Positions 1-7,487 are shown, numbered from the stretch's first letter. The stretch is DNA of 11,545 nt from Porogramme epimiltina (GCA_900155495.1 FTLJ01000253.1:1-11545), one strand, 5' to 3'. Notes: a model not told the origin generated them from the letters alone. Program-made: numbers and translations.

Positions 1-1
1 G

Positions 2-277
2 CTCCTCTCGACGCTTCCTCCAAGCATACACTGCATCCGCGTCCACCTGCTCCGCGTCCGCTCCATCGCGTACCTGCGCGACACGGAGTCGCGAGGGCTC
101 GGCGCGCTCGACGACATGCTAGCGGACCGCGTGCGGTTCCCGAACCTGCAACGCGTTGATATTGTGGTGAACGGGCCGGAGAAGGGGATCCGCGGGCGCG
201 AGGCTACGGTAGGAGAGGTTATGCCGAGGCTCAAGGCTGAAGAAGCTCTGATCGTGTACAGTGACCCACACATATAG
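2..277 (+). CDS. 3' end of an F-box/LRR-like hypothetical protein (5' truncated by window edge)
   Basis: The frame starting at base 2 is open for 91 codons and ends at TAG 275-277. It reads as leucine-rich, arginine-rich sequence with the pattern L-x6-F-x-L-x2-V near 'FPNLQRVDIVV', a run 'GPEKGIRGREA', and the closing stretch 'MPRLKAEEALIVY'. This layout (a surface-exposed Leu-rich strand, then 'lP.L.a.g.L.v') is how the C-terminus of many Agaricomycete F-box-like proteins ends; that family link is recalled, not searched. Strong third-position G/C and lack of stops support real coding. The F-box itself would lie upstream and is not visible, so function in ubiquitin ligase substrate choice is only inferred. 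No lesion is seen in the visible part. Confidence 0.65.
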   Translation, partial: LLSTLPPSIHCIRVHLLRVRSIAYLRDTESRGLGALDDMLADRVRFPNLQRVDIVVNGPEKGIRGREATVGEVMPRLKAEEALIVYSDPHI

Positions 278-843
278 ATCTCGTAATGCCGCTGGGCGGC
301 TCTTACGAAGCTATTCCACAATCACTTATTGAACTCTAGACCGACATCCGATGACTCTATATGCAGGTATATAACCCCACGTATACAGTTTAGGTGCCAG
401 GAGAAGCCGCTCCATCCCCCACTAAATTTCCCCATCAGCGACGAACGAACATATCTACAGACTGGACATCGAAGACATGTTTGCCCCAGAGGCGAGACCT
501 CTCGCTAGTGCTGGTCCGCCTTACCCCATCTGCCAACACGGCACATTGTTTCAAATACTAGCCCGGTACTCAAACCGGCCGTAGACGGTCAACGAACGCA
601 CAAAACCAGCACACCCGTGAGGTGCGTATAGGCACCTTGCCCACGCCCGAGAATCTCGGGGCCCGGGGCGCCTCGTTGGGTGCGCTGTGGAACGCTCGTT
701 GGTCATAAGCCAGTCCTAGTCCGCATCGGCGATGTTTTGGACCACTCTGTGCAAGCAAGCCTCGGGTTCTAATTCTCGTCACGGATTGCCACGCTCACAT
801 TTCAGTAGTCGATTATCATCTTCTCCATCCGTCCGTGGCCGCT
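278..843. other. Intergenic stretch without recognisable gene
   Basis: I see no convincing coding frame, tRNA or repeat array here. The only open frames are short, on the minus strand, and low in family character. AT-rich sequence after the stop at 277 (around 340-390, with TATATG and TATATAA words) probably contains the 3' untranslated region and end of the upstream gene. Confidence 0.5.
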
Positions 844-852
844 GAATATAAG
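844..852 (+). promoter_or_regulatory. TATA-like box upstream of the membrane-protein relic
   Basis: The word GAATATAAG lies about 70 bases before the codon at 920 that opens a signal-peptide-like frame. A pyrimidine-rich stretch (about 886-918) follows. Spacing and order suit a fungal core promoter; no experiment is implied. Confidence 0.35.
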
Positions 853-919
853 AGGGCCAGCGTCGCAGGTTAGGTCACGCAGTAAGCTCTCCGACTCGTT
901 TCACCCGCTCCCTCTCACT

Positions 920-1777
920 GTGCGCTCCTCAAGTGTTTTCTGGTTGTCGTTTTTGCTGACCTGCTTCATGGCAGGCAGTCACGCTGGTGCCCAGTCTACC
1001 AGCCCCTTCTATACACTCACTGGCACTGTCGCATGCCCCGCCGATGAGTTGGTCCGTGATACCGGAACCCCTGAATGGGGGAATCAAATGCTTCACAAGG
1101 CATGTCTATCCCTGGTACATGCATGTTGCTGCTCTCGGCGGATACTTACATTCGCCCCTCCAGGACGAAGTAGCCTATGTGAGGTCCAGAAAGGAAGTCG
1201 CCCGCCAAGCACTCTGGCACTGGCTCGAAGGGCTCTCTGAACCAGTTTATAACGGCAACATCTCGGAAGACACCCTCTCGATCGCGCTTTCCCTGTCGTA
1301 AGGAAACTTCCGGGCGTCACTCTTCAACGCGGCGCCCCTTGAAGCGTTGGACGCGCGGAACTCGACCAGTGTCCTTGAAATCGGTCTTGGAGGGCTCCTC
1401 CAATCCTCCACCTACATATCTTCGCTCTCGGGGTATGTGTCTGGGGCCATTGCATAGCGTGCGAGTACTCACTGTGCTTGTGGCAAAAGACACGTCGAAA
1501 CTTTAATTTGTTGAATGCGGCGCAGGAGACTTACTCTCATTTGCTCTATGGGGCTGACGCAGCCTCGCGCCCCTTGCGGGTGCAGAGCACAACGAATGTC
1601 AACTTGGTGGCGATTATTGGGCGCCTATTGGGCGCGTTGTTCGGATCCCGGACTTGGCCACATTCTGTTCTCAACCGCCGCGCTCTCAACCGCCCCGCGC
1701 TGCCCCGCGCTCCCGCCGCCAGGATTTCGCACCTCCAACAGAGCAGCTACGATGTCGTACAAATGCCCCCACCGTAA
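920..1777 (+). pseudogene. Broken gene for a single-pass membrane/secreted protein, family unknown
   Basis: The pieces in three frames line up as one membrane protein. Frame from 920 gives a signal-peptide-like start ('SSVFWLSFLLTCFMAGSHA' followed by GAQ). Near 1075-1095 the coding look moves to the frame of 987-1301, an amphipathic ectodomain containing the sequon NIS within 'EPVYNGNISEDT'. The same frame continues past TAA 1299-1301 with a second sequon NST ('ALDARNSTSVLE') to TAG 1455-1457. A third frame, 1478-1777, holds a hydrophobic segment 'VNLVAIIGRLLGALFG' and a short tail ending in PPP at 1777. Lesions are GTG where ATG is expected, at least two frame changes and two stops. The TAA lies inside GTAAGG, so part could be an intron. 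I do not recognise the family, and the order signal peptide-ectodomain-membrane span-tail is inferred from composition. Confidence 0.42.
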
Positions 1778-1914
1778 CTGGCTGCGACAAAGAGTTTCCA
1801 ACATCGAGCAAACACGAGGCGCGCTGGTGCGCATACGCGGTGTTCAAGGGGCGGTCACTCGCTGTGCCAGTCGTACAGCAGTATACTGGCGAGCAATCAA
1901 TGTACCCGGTTCAG
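1752..1914 (+). pseudogene. Possible N-terminal C2HC/C2H2 zinc-finger remnant of the transposase
   Basis: From ATG 1752 one frame gives 'MSYKCPH', and after a +1 shift near 1780 another gives 'CDKEFPTSSKHEARWC'. Together they have the spacing of a degraded Cys-Cys-His-Cys finger, as found at the N-terminus of many Plavaka-type fungal transposases. At 1915 a GTGCGT donor follows in phase 0, and the next transposase exon at 2109 also opens in phase 0 after a TTCTAG acceptor. Against it: the first 26 bases are also the end of the membrane-protein frame, and the several hundred residues normally between the finger and the core are missing, so an internal deletion would be needed. Chance resemblance is possible. 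Confidence 0.3.
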
Positions 1915-2219
1915 GTGCGTTCATCCCGTATGTAACCTACTTGGATCCGTATCACATCGCGTCACACATCTCGCGTCCAGAAAATCACGACCAACTCATA
2001 ACCTTCTCTTGCGCCCTGCCCCCTTTGCAGTCACCTTCATCTTAACTAACCTGTATCCTACAGAGCGCGTTTTTGACACGCTTATCTCAACATTCTATCG
2101 ACTTCTAGGACGTCTTTTCACCTGACTTGATGCACGAGTTCGAACTAGGTGTGTGGAAGGGCACCTTCCAGTACCTCATGCGCCTGCTCGAGAAAGAAGG
2201 CCCGCACGTTGTCGCGGAG

Positions 2220-2227
2220 TTCAACAG
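2220..2227. repeat. Left copy of 8-bp direct repeat flanking the SF3B1 fragment
   Basis: TTCAACAG here and TTCAATAG at 2576-2583 differ at one base and bracket the antisense SF3B1 sequence. In the transposase reading both encode 'FN', so resemblance could partly be an original target word duplicated on insertion. Eight bases is a plausible target-site duplication. Confidence 0.4.
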
Positions 2228-2262
2228 CCGGCGAGTCTCATACTGGGCAGGCGAAGTCACAC

Positions 2263-2548
2263 GTGGGCGGACGGATGGTCAACATCCTCTAGTTTGTAGA
2301 GGACACGGTCGATGACTTTCACGAGCAAGTGTCTCTCCTGATCTTCGAGAGAGCACTCCATGAGAGGTAGGAGAATCTTGTCGAGCAGAGGATGGGCACC
2401 GAATTCGCCAGACTAGACTGAGATTTGTCAGAGTGCAATGCTGCAGGCCCAGGGGAGCACAGACCATGATTTTGAGAAGTAACCGCATGATTTTGCGCTC
2501 CTTCACCTCGTCCACTCAGAGCTCAGTCTCGTCTTCCTTCAAAGTGTC
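2263..2548 (-). pseudogene. Antisense fragment of splicing factor SF3B1 (SAP155) HEAT-repeat region
   Basis: On the minus strand, 2548-2470 reads 'TLKEDETEL', a TGA, then 'VDEVKERKIMRLLLKI'. After a frame change, about 2400-2263 reads '[13 protein letters not shown]', '[19 protein letters not shown]' and '[11 protein letters not shown]'. These are the highly conserved start of the SF3B1 HEAT domain, core subunit of the U2 snRNP SF3b complex that grips the branch site. From the valine of VDE (2515) to the proline (2272) there are 244 bases, against 81 codons (243 bases) in the protein as I remember it, so the copy is colinear and without an intron over this stretch. It carries one stop and a frameshift and covers only about 100 codons, so it is non-functional. 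It sits inside the transposase relic in the opposite direction and must have arrived after it. Confidence 0.87.
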
Positions 2549-2575
2549 CGTTGAGTGCCGAGAGTTCTTACACTA

Positions 2576-2583
2576 TTCAATAG
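2576..2583. repeat. Right copy of 8-bp direct repeat flanking the SF3B1 fragment
   Basis: TTCAATAG matches TTCAACAG at 2220-2227 in seven of eight bases. The transposase reading resumes immediately after it ('MRRMPTFGRD'). Confidence 0.4.
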
Positions 2584-2689
2584 GATGCGCCGTATGCCCA
2601 CGTTCGGGCGCGACAGGATTCGACGCTTCTGGGACGATGTTTCGTCCCGTAAGAAGCTCGCCGTGCGAGATTTCGAAGCCTTTCTCATG

Positions 2690-2841
2690 GTAAGAGCTTA
2701 TTTTTTCTGTGAATTTCCCCGGGGTGCAGCCTGGAAACATCCTTGCCGCGCATGCATGCATGCACGCACGCGCGATGCGCATCCATGCGTGCACGCAAGC
2801 GCGGCTCATGATACAGGCTGCTGATGTTTGTTTGCACACAG
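2690..2841 (+). other. Predicted intron of the transposase relic
   Basis: GTAAGA donor at 2690 and TTTGCACACAG acceptor ending at 2841 join two family-matching exons in phase 0 (…FEAFLM and VIILAYEGLLP…). At 152 nt it is longer than the 52-71 nt introns of the neighbouring genes, and the extra length contains the palindrome at 2745-2805. Confidence 0.6.
2745..2805. repeat. 61-bp imperfect palindrome of alternating purine-pyrimidine
   Basis: The arms begin GCCGCGC (2745-2751) and end GCGCGGC (2799-2805), exact reverse complements, with partly matching (GCAT)n / (CACG)n-type sequence between them around a centre near 2775. Almost every step alternates purine and pyrimidine, a composition known to favour Z-DNA and cruciform extrusion. 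It lies wholly inside the predicted intron. Confidence 0.7.
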
Positions 2842-3209
2842 GTCATTATTCTGGCGTACGAGGGCCTCCTACCACTTGAGCACAATCGCACAATACTAGA
2901 GCTACTGTTCGAGCTCGCAAACACTCACGCTCTAGCAAAGCTTTGCTTGCACATGGAGGCCACCGTCGACCTCCTCGAGGTATCGACGGACCACATGTAC
3001 CACGCCATGGACAAGTTCGCCCGGACGGCCTGCGCAGTCTACAATGTATATGAGCGTGCCGATGAAGTAGAGGCGCGGACACGCCACCAGCGCAAGAAGA
3101 ACCCCAACGTACCAGTCAATGGTGTGCGCAGAAAATTTGAATTCAACACAAACAAAACTATCAAGTACCACGCGGCTGGCCACTACCCCGACTAGAATCC
3201 CGGGCCATG

Positions 3210-4066
3210 CTATTGCAAGATGCCGCGGTCTAAGTAAAACTGCACACGGTGCCTCATAAACCCTGATATCCACTGTAAACTAGCTCGCCACTGGATCGCC
3301 TCGGCCTCCGCGCTCGCGCCAGCACCGACGCCCCCACCTGCGCTGACACCCGCCCCCCCTCGCGCTGCTGCCCTCGTGGCCATCAGCCGTGTGAGACGCG
3401 AACGTGGGCGGGCCATACATGCCCGGCTGGACTAGCACGATCGGGCTCACGGGCGTGTTTCGCGCAGGGTACATCTCCTCGGTACCCAAGCCACGCTGCA
3501 CGATGTCGGAATACGAGAGGCGCCCGCAGCGGAGCATACTTTCCTTCCAGCAGTGCGCGAGGTTCGAGGTCTCCGCGCTCGGGAGTACGACCTTGCTCTC
3601 GCAGCCCACGACCGGCAGCATCGACATTGGGATCTCCTCGCCACCCGCGCCCCCCGCAGTGAGCGGGTCGCTGATGAGCGCATTGTTGACGATCCGGCGG
3701 TACGTCTCGACTCCGAGGAAGCGCAGCACCTGCTGGGTCGTCACACTCACCAGCACGTCGAACCACATCATCTTGATGATGAGCCCCGTCGACTTGGAGC
3801 ACCGCCGCAGCGCCTCCTCACGCCCGTAGAACCGCGGGTCGTTGAGCACATTCTGCACGTGCTGCGACGCGAACCCGAGCCATACCTCCCAGTCCGAGGC
3901 TGTATCTGTTGACAGTCGATGGCACTGTTCGGGACTCGAACTCATCGTCCTCCAAGCTGTTCGCGTTGATGTTGTAGGAGGACCCTGGTGATGACCACGA
4001 GTAGTTGTAGAGAGCGACAGTGGAGGACGTGCAAATGGGTGCTGATATAGAAGCCATTGTTGACAT
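3210..4066 (-). pseudogene. Truncated Zn2Cys6-type transcription factor relic (Fungal_trans_2 domain part)
   Basis: Reading on the minus strand from ATG 4066, a Ser-rich linker runs to about 3905. After a frame change comes 'DWEVWLGFASQHVQNVL', 'REEALRRCSKSTGLIIKMMW', 'FDVLVSVTTQQVLRFLGVE', 'SMLPVVGCESKVVL', 'AETSNLAHCWKES' and 'GRLSYSDIVQRGL'. This motif order is that of Agaricomycete Fungal_trans_2 regulators, where 'MWFDVLAS' and 'LPVMGCE' are hallmarks as I remember them. Near 3400 the frame changes again into a Gly/Ala-rich linker ('GAGVSAGGGVGAGASAEAEA') and a last trace ('RHRVQFYLDRGIL') before TAG at 3210. The N-terminal Zn2Cys6 cluster and the C-terminal half of the regulatory domain are absent, so it cannot act as a normal DNA-binding regulator. 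It ends 14 bp from the stop of the transposase relic, tail to tail. Confidence 0.72.
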
Positions 4067-4463
4067 TGTCTACGCGGATGTTGAAGGATATGATGATGCA
4101 GTACCACCGTGAACGCCCGGCCCGGGCCACGAATCATAGTGATGTGGACGATCGTGCGTGCGAAGGCAGCCCGCTGATTGCACCGGTCATGGAGCAGGTG
4201 CATTTCTATGCTCAGTGGAGTGTCAGGGTCCTGTATGGAGGCACATACTATGAGCTTACGGATCGTCACAGCGTGTTCGCTCAGGTTGTATGGTGAGGAT
4301 GAGTGGATGAGCGGCTAAGTGCTCACTAGCGCTCACTGTAGGGCGGGCACCCATCTCTAATTGGGAGTATGACTAAGCTTTCCTCGTGACTCATCGCCTC
4401 GCTGATTTAGCCGTTCCCCCAACAAAAATAAGCGCTTGAGCGTTGAGGCTCGGGTGAGAATGG
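4067..4463. other. Intergenic stretch without recognisable gene
   Basis: I see no trace of the missing zinc-cluster exon (no C-x2-C-x6-C pattern in any minus frame) and no other convincing coding sequence. The open frames that cover it are continuations or shadows of the regulator relic. Confidence 0.5.
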
Positions 4464-4624
4464 GTGGCGTTAGGTGGCGTTGGGAAACGTTGGGAAACAC
4501 TGGGATGTGATAATTCGACTCGTTAGGTGGCGTTGTGAAACGCTGGGAAACGTTGGGAAACGCTGGGATGTAATAATTCGACTGGTGTCGGGATTCGCTG
4601 GGAATCGTCGGGAAATATTGTGGT
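4464..4624. repeat. Degenerate 10-bp repeat array, G-rich arm
   Basis: Two longer units share the frame TTAGGTGGCG … TAATTCGACT: 4470-4520 (51 bp) and 4523-4583 (61 bp). They are built of decamers such as CGTTGGGAAA and CGCTGGGAAA, and the second has exactly one decamer more. The array then continues as GGGATTCGCT, GGGAATCGTC, GGGAAATATT to about 4624. The decamer step shows growth by replication slippage or unequal exchange. Short minus-strand open frames across it (Pro/Ser/Asn-rich) are by-products of the repeat. Confidence 0.8.
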
Positions 4625-4752
4625 AAGCGGAATTCCATCTTGGTAGCGATTTGATAAGCAAATCCGTGTTTTATTGGGAACTAATGTGTTTCACGGTGTT
4701 TCCCAAGGATTCACGGGGAAACGCCACAATGTTTGTGCTTCGCCATATGTTC

Positions 4753-4812
4753 CTCGTGAATCACTATGAACCCCAACGAATCCCGATGAATCCTCATGGA
4801 TCCCTGTGAGAC
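4753..4812. repeat. Degenerate 10-bp repeat array, C-rich inverted arm
   Basis: Six consecutive decamers are in exact 10-base phase: CTCGTGAATC, ACTATGAACC, CCAACGAATC, CCGATGAATC, CTCATGGATC, CCTGTGAGAC. Their reverse complements (GATTCATCGG, GATTCGTTGG and so on) belong to the same family as the GGGATTCGCT units at 4589-4612, so this arm is inverted relative to 4464-4624. Less regular relatives (GGTGTTTCCC, GGATTCACGG) fill 4690-4750. Confidence 0.75.
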
Positions 4813-4821
4813 GAGCAGTAT

Positions 4822-4832
4822 TGTATAATATA
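4822..4832 (+). promoter_or_regulatory. TATA-like box of the DUF7330-type gene
   Basis: TGTATAATATA lies about 150 bases upstream of the ATG at 4981, just after the decamer arm ends at 4812. It is the best TATA match in the spacer. A leader of roughly 120 nt would be long but acceptable for a fungal gene. Confidence 0.35.
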
Positions 4833-4980
4833 GTCCAGTAAGGCCACTCATAACATACTCTTCCTAACAGCACTCTAAACACGACCGTGTCGTGTTCGCA
4901 CGGGAGCGTCAACTCGTATAGCGACTCCGAGTCTACAGTTATAAACTGCATCCCCTCACTTCGCTCAATATTGACCCACC

Positions 4981-6704
4981 ATGAACCCGAGCCCTATCGG
5001 CAAGATAGGGGATGCTCCTACTTTCTCCTTACTCCAGAGCCCCGGTGTCCAAGCGGCGTCGCCTAATCTCTCGAAACCAGTGCCAAAACCATGGCGCCTC
5101 TTCCGATTCCTAACCCCTCTGTTTGTTGCCTTGATTGCGGGGTATCTCCTCATTCACACTAGTCGACGTTCTGAGACACCAAATGATGATTTCAAGGCAA
5201 GCATATTACTGTCCCCGAGGAGTGCTTCTACGCTTACAGAGCCACTGTAGGTGGTGACTTTGTTTAGCCAGTCGGAACGTTCCGATCCCTCAAAATGCTA
5301 CAACATAGTCAAGTGGATCATGGCAGCTCCCGGAAATGCCGCCGGAAGCTCAATGTACCACAAAAGAGCTAGCTTGAAGCTTCCCCTCGATACGGAATCT
5401 CTGAGGTTCATCGCAAATACTAGCCTCGCTTACGGTCACTTTGAAATATCGGCAACAGCACCTGCTGGCTCTAACAAGGCAATCGTCGACGTCGACGTGT
5501 TTTACAACTCTTCCGAAGCCTTCGATGCCCTGACTGTGTGCCGCATCTACGAGGATAACTGGGACGACAGGAAAACTTGGGGATTGGGCATCTTTGTACG
5601 CTCGTTTGCAGGTTTATGACACTAAAGGTTTTACTAGTTTAATGTATACAGGATCCACACGAGGACGAAGGGAATCGTCCTCTACGCTTCAACATCCACC
5701 TACGGTTTCCCGAACTCTGGGAAATACCAACGCAAGTGGGCTGGCTCACAACATACCTTCCTCACTTCTCGCACACCGTGCATGACATAGAGGATGCCGT
5801 GTTCTTTGAATACCTTTCGCTCATAGGCTCTGAGGGGCAGTCCTTTGTGGAGGTACGTCTGGGTTGCGAATGCGAACACAGTCCAGGAATCCTGACCCGA
5901 GTTATCTCCGTGTTAGTCTGTCGCCGGCAAAGCCATTTCGATCAAGGGGTCGAACACCTCAATCGAAGGCAAATTCACCGTCACATCATCTAGATTCACC
6001 CTTTGGACGAGCGACAGACCCATCATCGTGTCGGTTAATATGGGCCCAACGGACTCCTTCGGGTTGTGGACAACCCGCATCTACACCAACAACGCGTGCG
6101 TGTCCATTACAGACGCTTGAAGCCCAATTTAATTCCCAGCCCACCGTGCTGACCGTCTTTGTTCAGTGAAATTCGGGCCACAATGCGACTCACTTCACGC
6201 TCACACAACACTTCCCTTCTTGCGGACAGTTCTGTGGAGCATTCAACGGAGAGCCTGCGTCCACTCTCGCGAAATTCTTACCAATTTAATAAGGAGGTGC
6301 CTAAACACGTATACATTATGCAGGCGATAACTTCCAATGCCCATGTCTCCCTCGCGATCACCGACATGCCAGTAGATGCGTCCCTCACGCTCTTCGCAAT
6401 GAATGATCTGGGTCCCGTCAATGTTACCCTCCCCCCGACGTACCAGGGCCCGTTCTCCCTCAAGACCACGGCACCATCTTTTCCCCAGGTACTCTGGCCG
6501 GACGCGAGCTTAAAGGATCCTACAGGACGGGGCCGCCCACTCGTTCGAGGAGAGCTAGGGTTTGATGAGCATGGAGCAATGAAGGGGGAAGTGAGATGGG
6601 GCGCCGTTACGATGGGCCCTAGTGTCAGAGGTGGCTTGGTAGATATCGGAACGACAGGTGGTGAGGCAGTGCTGGGATGGGAAGGTGCCAGTGGGGGTGT
6701 CTGA
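4981..6704 (+). CDS. DUF7330-type single-pass (type II) membrane protein, five predicted exons
   Basis: Predicted exons are 4981-5196, 5251-5595, 5652-5852, 5917-6095 and 6167-6704, giving 492 residues. ATG 4981 has a good context (ACCATGA). Residues about 42-59 form one membrane span ('LTPLFVALIAGYLLIH') after a proline/basic cytosolic lead. The rest is a long beta-rich ectodomain with sequons at NTS, NSS, NTS, NTS and NVT ('IANTSLAYG', 'FYNSSEAF', 'GSNTSIEG', 'SHNTSLLA', 'PVNVTLPP'). It has TSN-like repeats ('TNNAEIRAT', 'TSNAHVSLAI') and the late signature 'DPTGRGR', followed by 'MKGEVRWG'. These match a large Agaricomycete family that I recall as DUF7330, of unknown function. Introns of 56, 64 and 71 nt have GTACGC, GTACGT and GTGCGT donors; the first, 54 nt, is a predicted GC-AG intron. 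No lesion remains after splicing. The downstream relic 7835-9501 is a paralogue. Role at the cell surface is inference. Confidence 0.8.
5197..5250 (+). other. Predicted GC-AG intron removing an in-frame TAG
   Basis: Unspliced, the frame stops at TAG 5248-5250. The context AAG|GCAAGC at 5196/5197 fits the GC-donor consensus, CTTAC near 5232 can serve as branch site, and ACTGTAG ends at 5250. Removal keeps phase 0 and joins 'NDDFK' to 'VVTLFSQ'. Its 54-nt length agrees with the other introns. In the paralogue a GTGAGC donor lies at the matching place just after the membrane span. Confidence 0.6.
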
Positions 6705-6840
6705 AACAGGCGCATTCAGTAACTGATTATTAGGATGTAGGCTTAGTAGGTAGCCCTATATATTCTAGACTATGAAACCTAAGCTTTAATCTACTGAGAC
6801 ATACACATATTGATGAATCATGAGCTCTTGTCTGTGACAT
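6705..6840. other. 3' region of the DUF7330-type gene
   Basis: AT-rich sequence with ATATATTC near 6760 and CTTTAATC near 6785 follows the stop. It likely carries the polyadenylation region. No gene is seen. Confidence 0.35.
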
Positions 6841-7487
6841 TTACACCAGAGATGACCATATTAACCCTAACCATGCGTTTGTAAGTGTCCCATAGGTCCA
6901 CGATGGGAGAAGGACTGAACGCACCGACATGTAGAGCGGAAACTCGCCACCTTCACGGTTTCTCCGCACCGTTCTGAATATTTGGTTGGCTACCCCCACG
7001 TTCCTGGTAGATGTAAGATTGATAGCGTTGGCTAGTAGAAGGTAGTTCAAGCGCGTAAGGTGGCATTGGAGGCATTGTGCAATGTGGGCCACATTCCTAA
7101 TCATAGCAACGACAATAGCACTGTGCGACCAGGAGTTAGAAACATCGACAGTGCACCCAATCAGCGAGATTGCCGGTATGGGAGCCATTCGGAGACTGCC
7201 TTAAACAGGGCAACTTGCGAGTCAATATAAGCTTGCATGAAACAGATATCGAGTACCCACAGGCTGGCTGCCATTCCACATTGAATGCAGCAGGTTTCCT
7301 CAATGTCCCGCTTACAATGCGGCCATGAGTTGTCCAAGTTTGGGGGGGAGACACTCGACGATTCCACCTTCCCTGTCCTTGGAAGCGTGGGGTTCCCCCG
7401 ACGATGAGATGGACCCAGTGACAAAGAAAGCCGTCTCAATTTCGAGGAGAGTACTAGATCATCATGAGACTGTTTTCGCCTCCCCAC
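6841..7487 (-). pseudogene. Weak trace of a multi-pass membrane protein, perhaps DUF6534-like
   Basis: Two minus-strand frames follow each other. The upstream one (7161-7487) contains 'GMAASLWVLDICFMQAYI', which recalls the 'vlWvLDtlh..f' transmembrane segment of DUF6534 proteins of Agaricomycetes. The downstream one (6841-7188) contains 'HSAIVVAMIRN' and 'LTRLNYLLLANAINLTS', which recalls their later 'R.d.LinrLi.YaIntGllTS' block. The order is right but the spacing is shorter than usual, no clean exon structure could be drawn, and both frames have long non-matching stretches. If correct it is a heavily eroded copy. It could equally be non-coding sequence with chance hydrophobic runs. Confidence 0.25.

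Larger units (their letters stand above)
2109..3195 (+). pseudogene. Decayed Plavaka-like transposase, C-terminal part, with insertion
   Basis: After a TTCTAG acceptor, the exon from 2109 reads 'DVFSPDLMHEFELGVWK' and runs to about 2235 ('VVAEFNSR'). The match resumes near 2576 with 'MPTFGRDRIRRF' and 'KKLAVRDFEAFLM', ending at a GTAAGA donor (2690). After a CACACAG acceptor (2841) it continues in phase 0 with 'YEGLLPLEHN', 'LLFELANTHALAKL' and, near the end, 'KYHAAGHYPD', then TAG 3193-3195. These blocks follow the order of a transposase-like family abundant in Agaricomycetes that I associate with Plavaka; the family name is from memory. The gene is dead: about 350 bp of foreign sequence interrupts it, most of the N-terminal and catalytic part is missing, and the usual C-terminal block after 'YHALGDY' is gone. 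No clear terminal inverted repeats were found. Confidence 0.72.

Noticed and set aside
570..782. Small minus-strand gene of 70 codons
   Set aside because: Arg-rich sequence with no motif, no homologue recalled and no promoter or intron signals around it.
2433..2693. Plus-strand frame across the SF3B1 fragment
   Set aside because: The coding signal in 2263-2548 is on the minus strand; only the part after 2576 belongs to the transposase, and it is in another frame.
3404..3912. Plus-strand open frames of 119-141 codons
   Set aside because: They lie antisense to the Fungal_trans_2 relic, whose minus-strand motifs are specific; the plus frames show only the complement's composition.
4464..4624. 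CRISPR-like array
   Set aside because: Units are continuous decamers without unique spacers, and the host is eukaryotic.
4357..4661. Minus-strand Pro/Asn/Ser-rich frames that look like a repeat protein
   Set aside because: They translate the 10-bp DNA repeat array; the peptide repetition is a consequence of the DNA repeat, and no start context or flanking exon supports a gene.
6278..6715. Minus-strand open frame of 145 codons
   Set aside because: Antisense to the last exon of the intact DUF7330-type gene; Pro/Ser-rich without family features.
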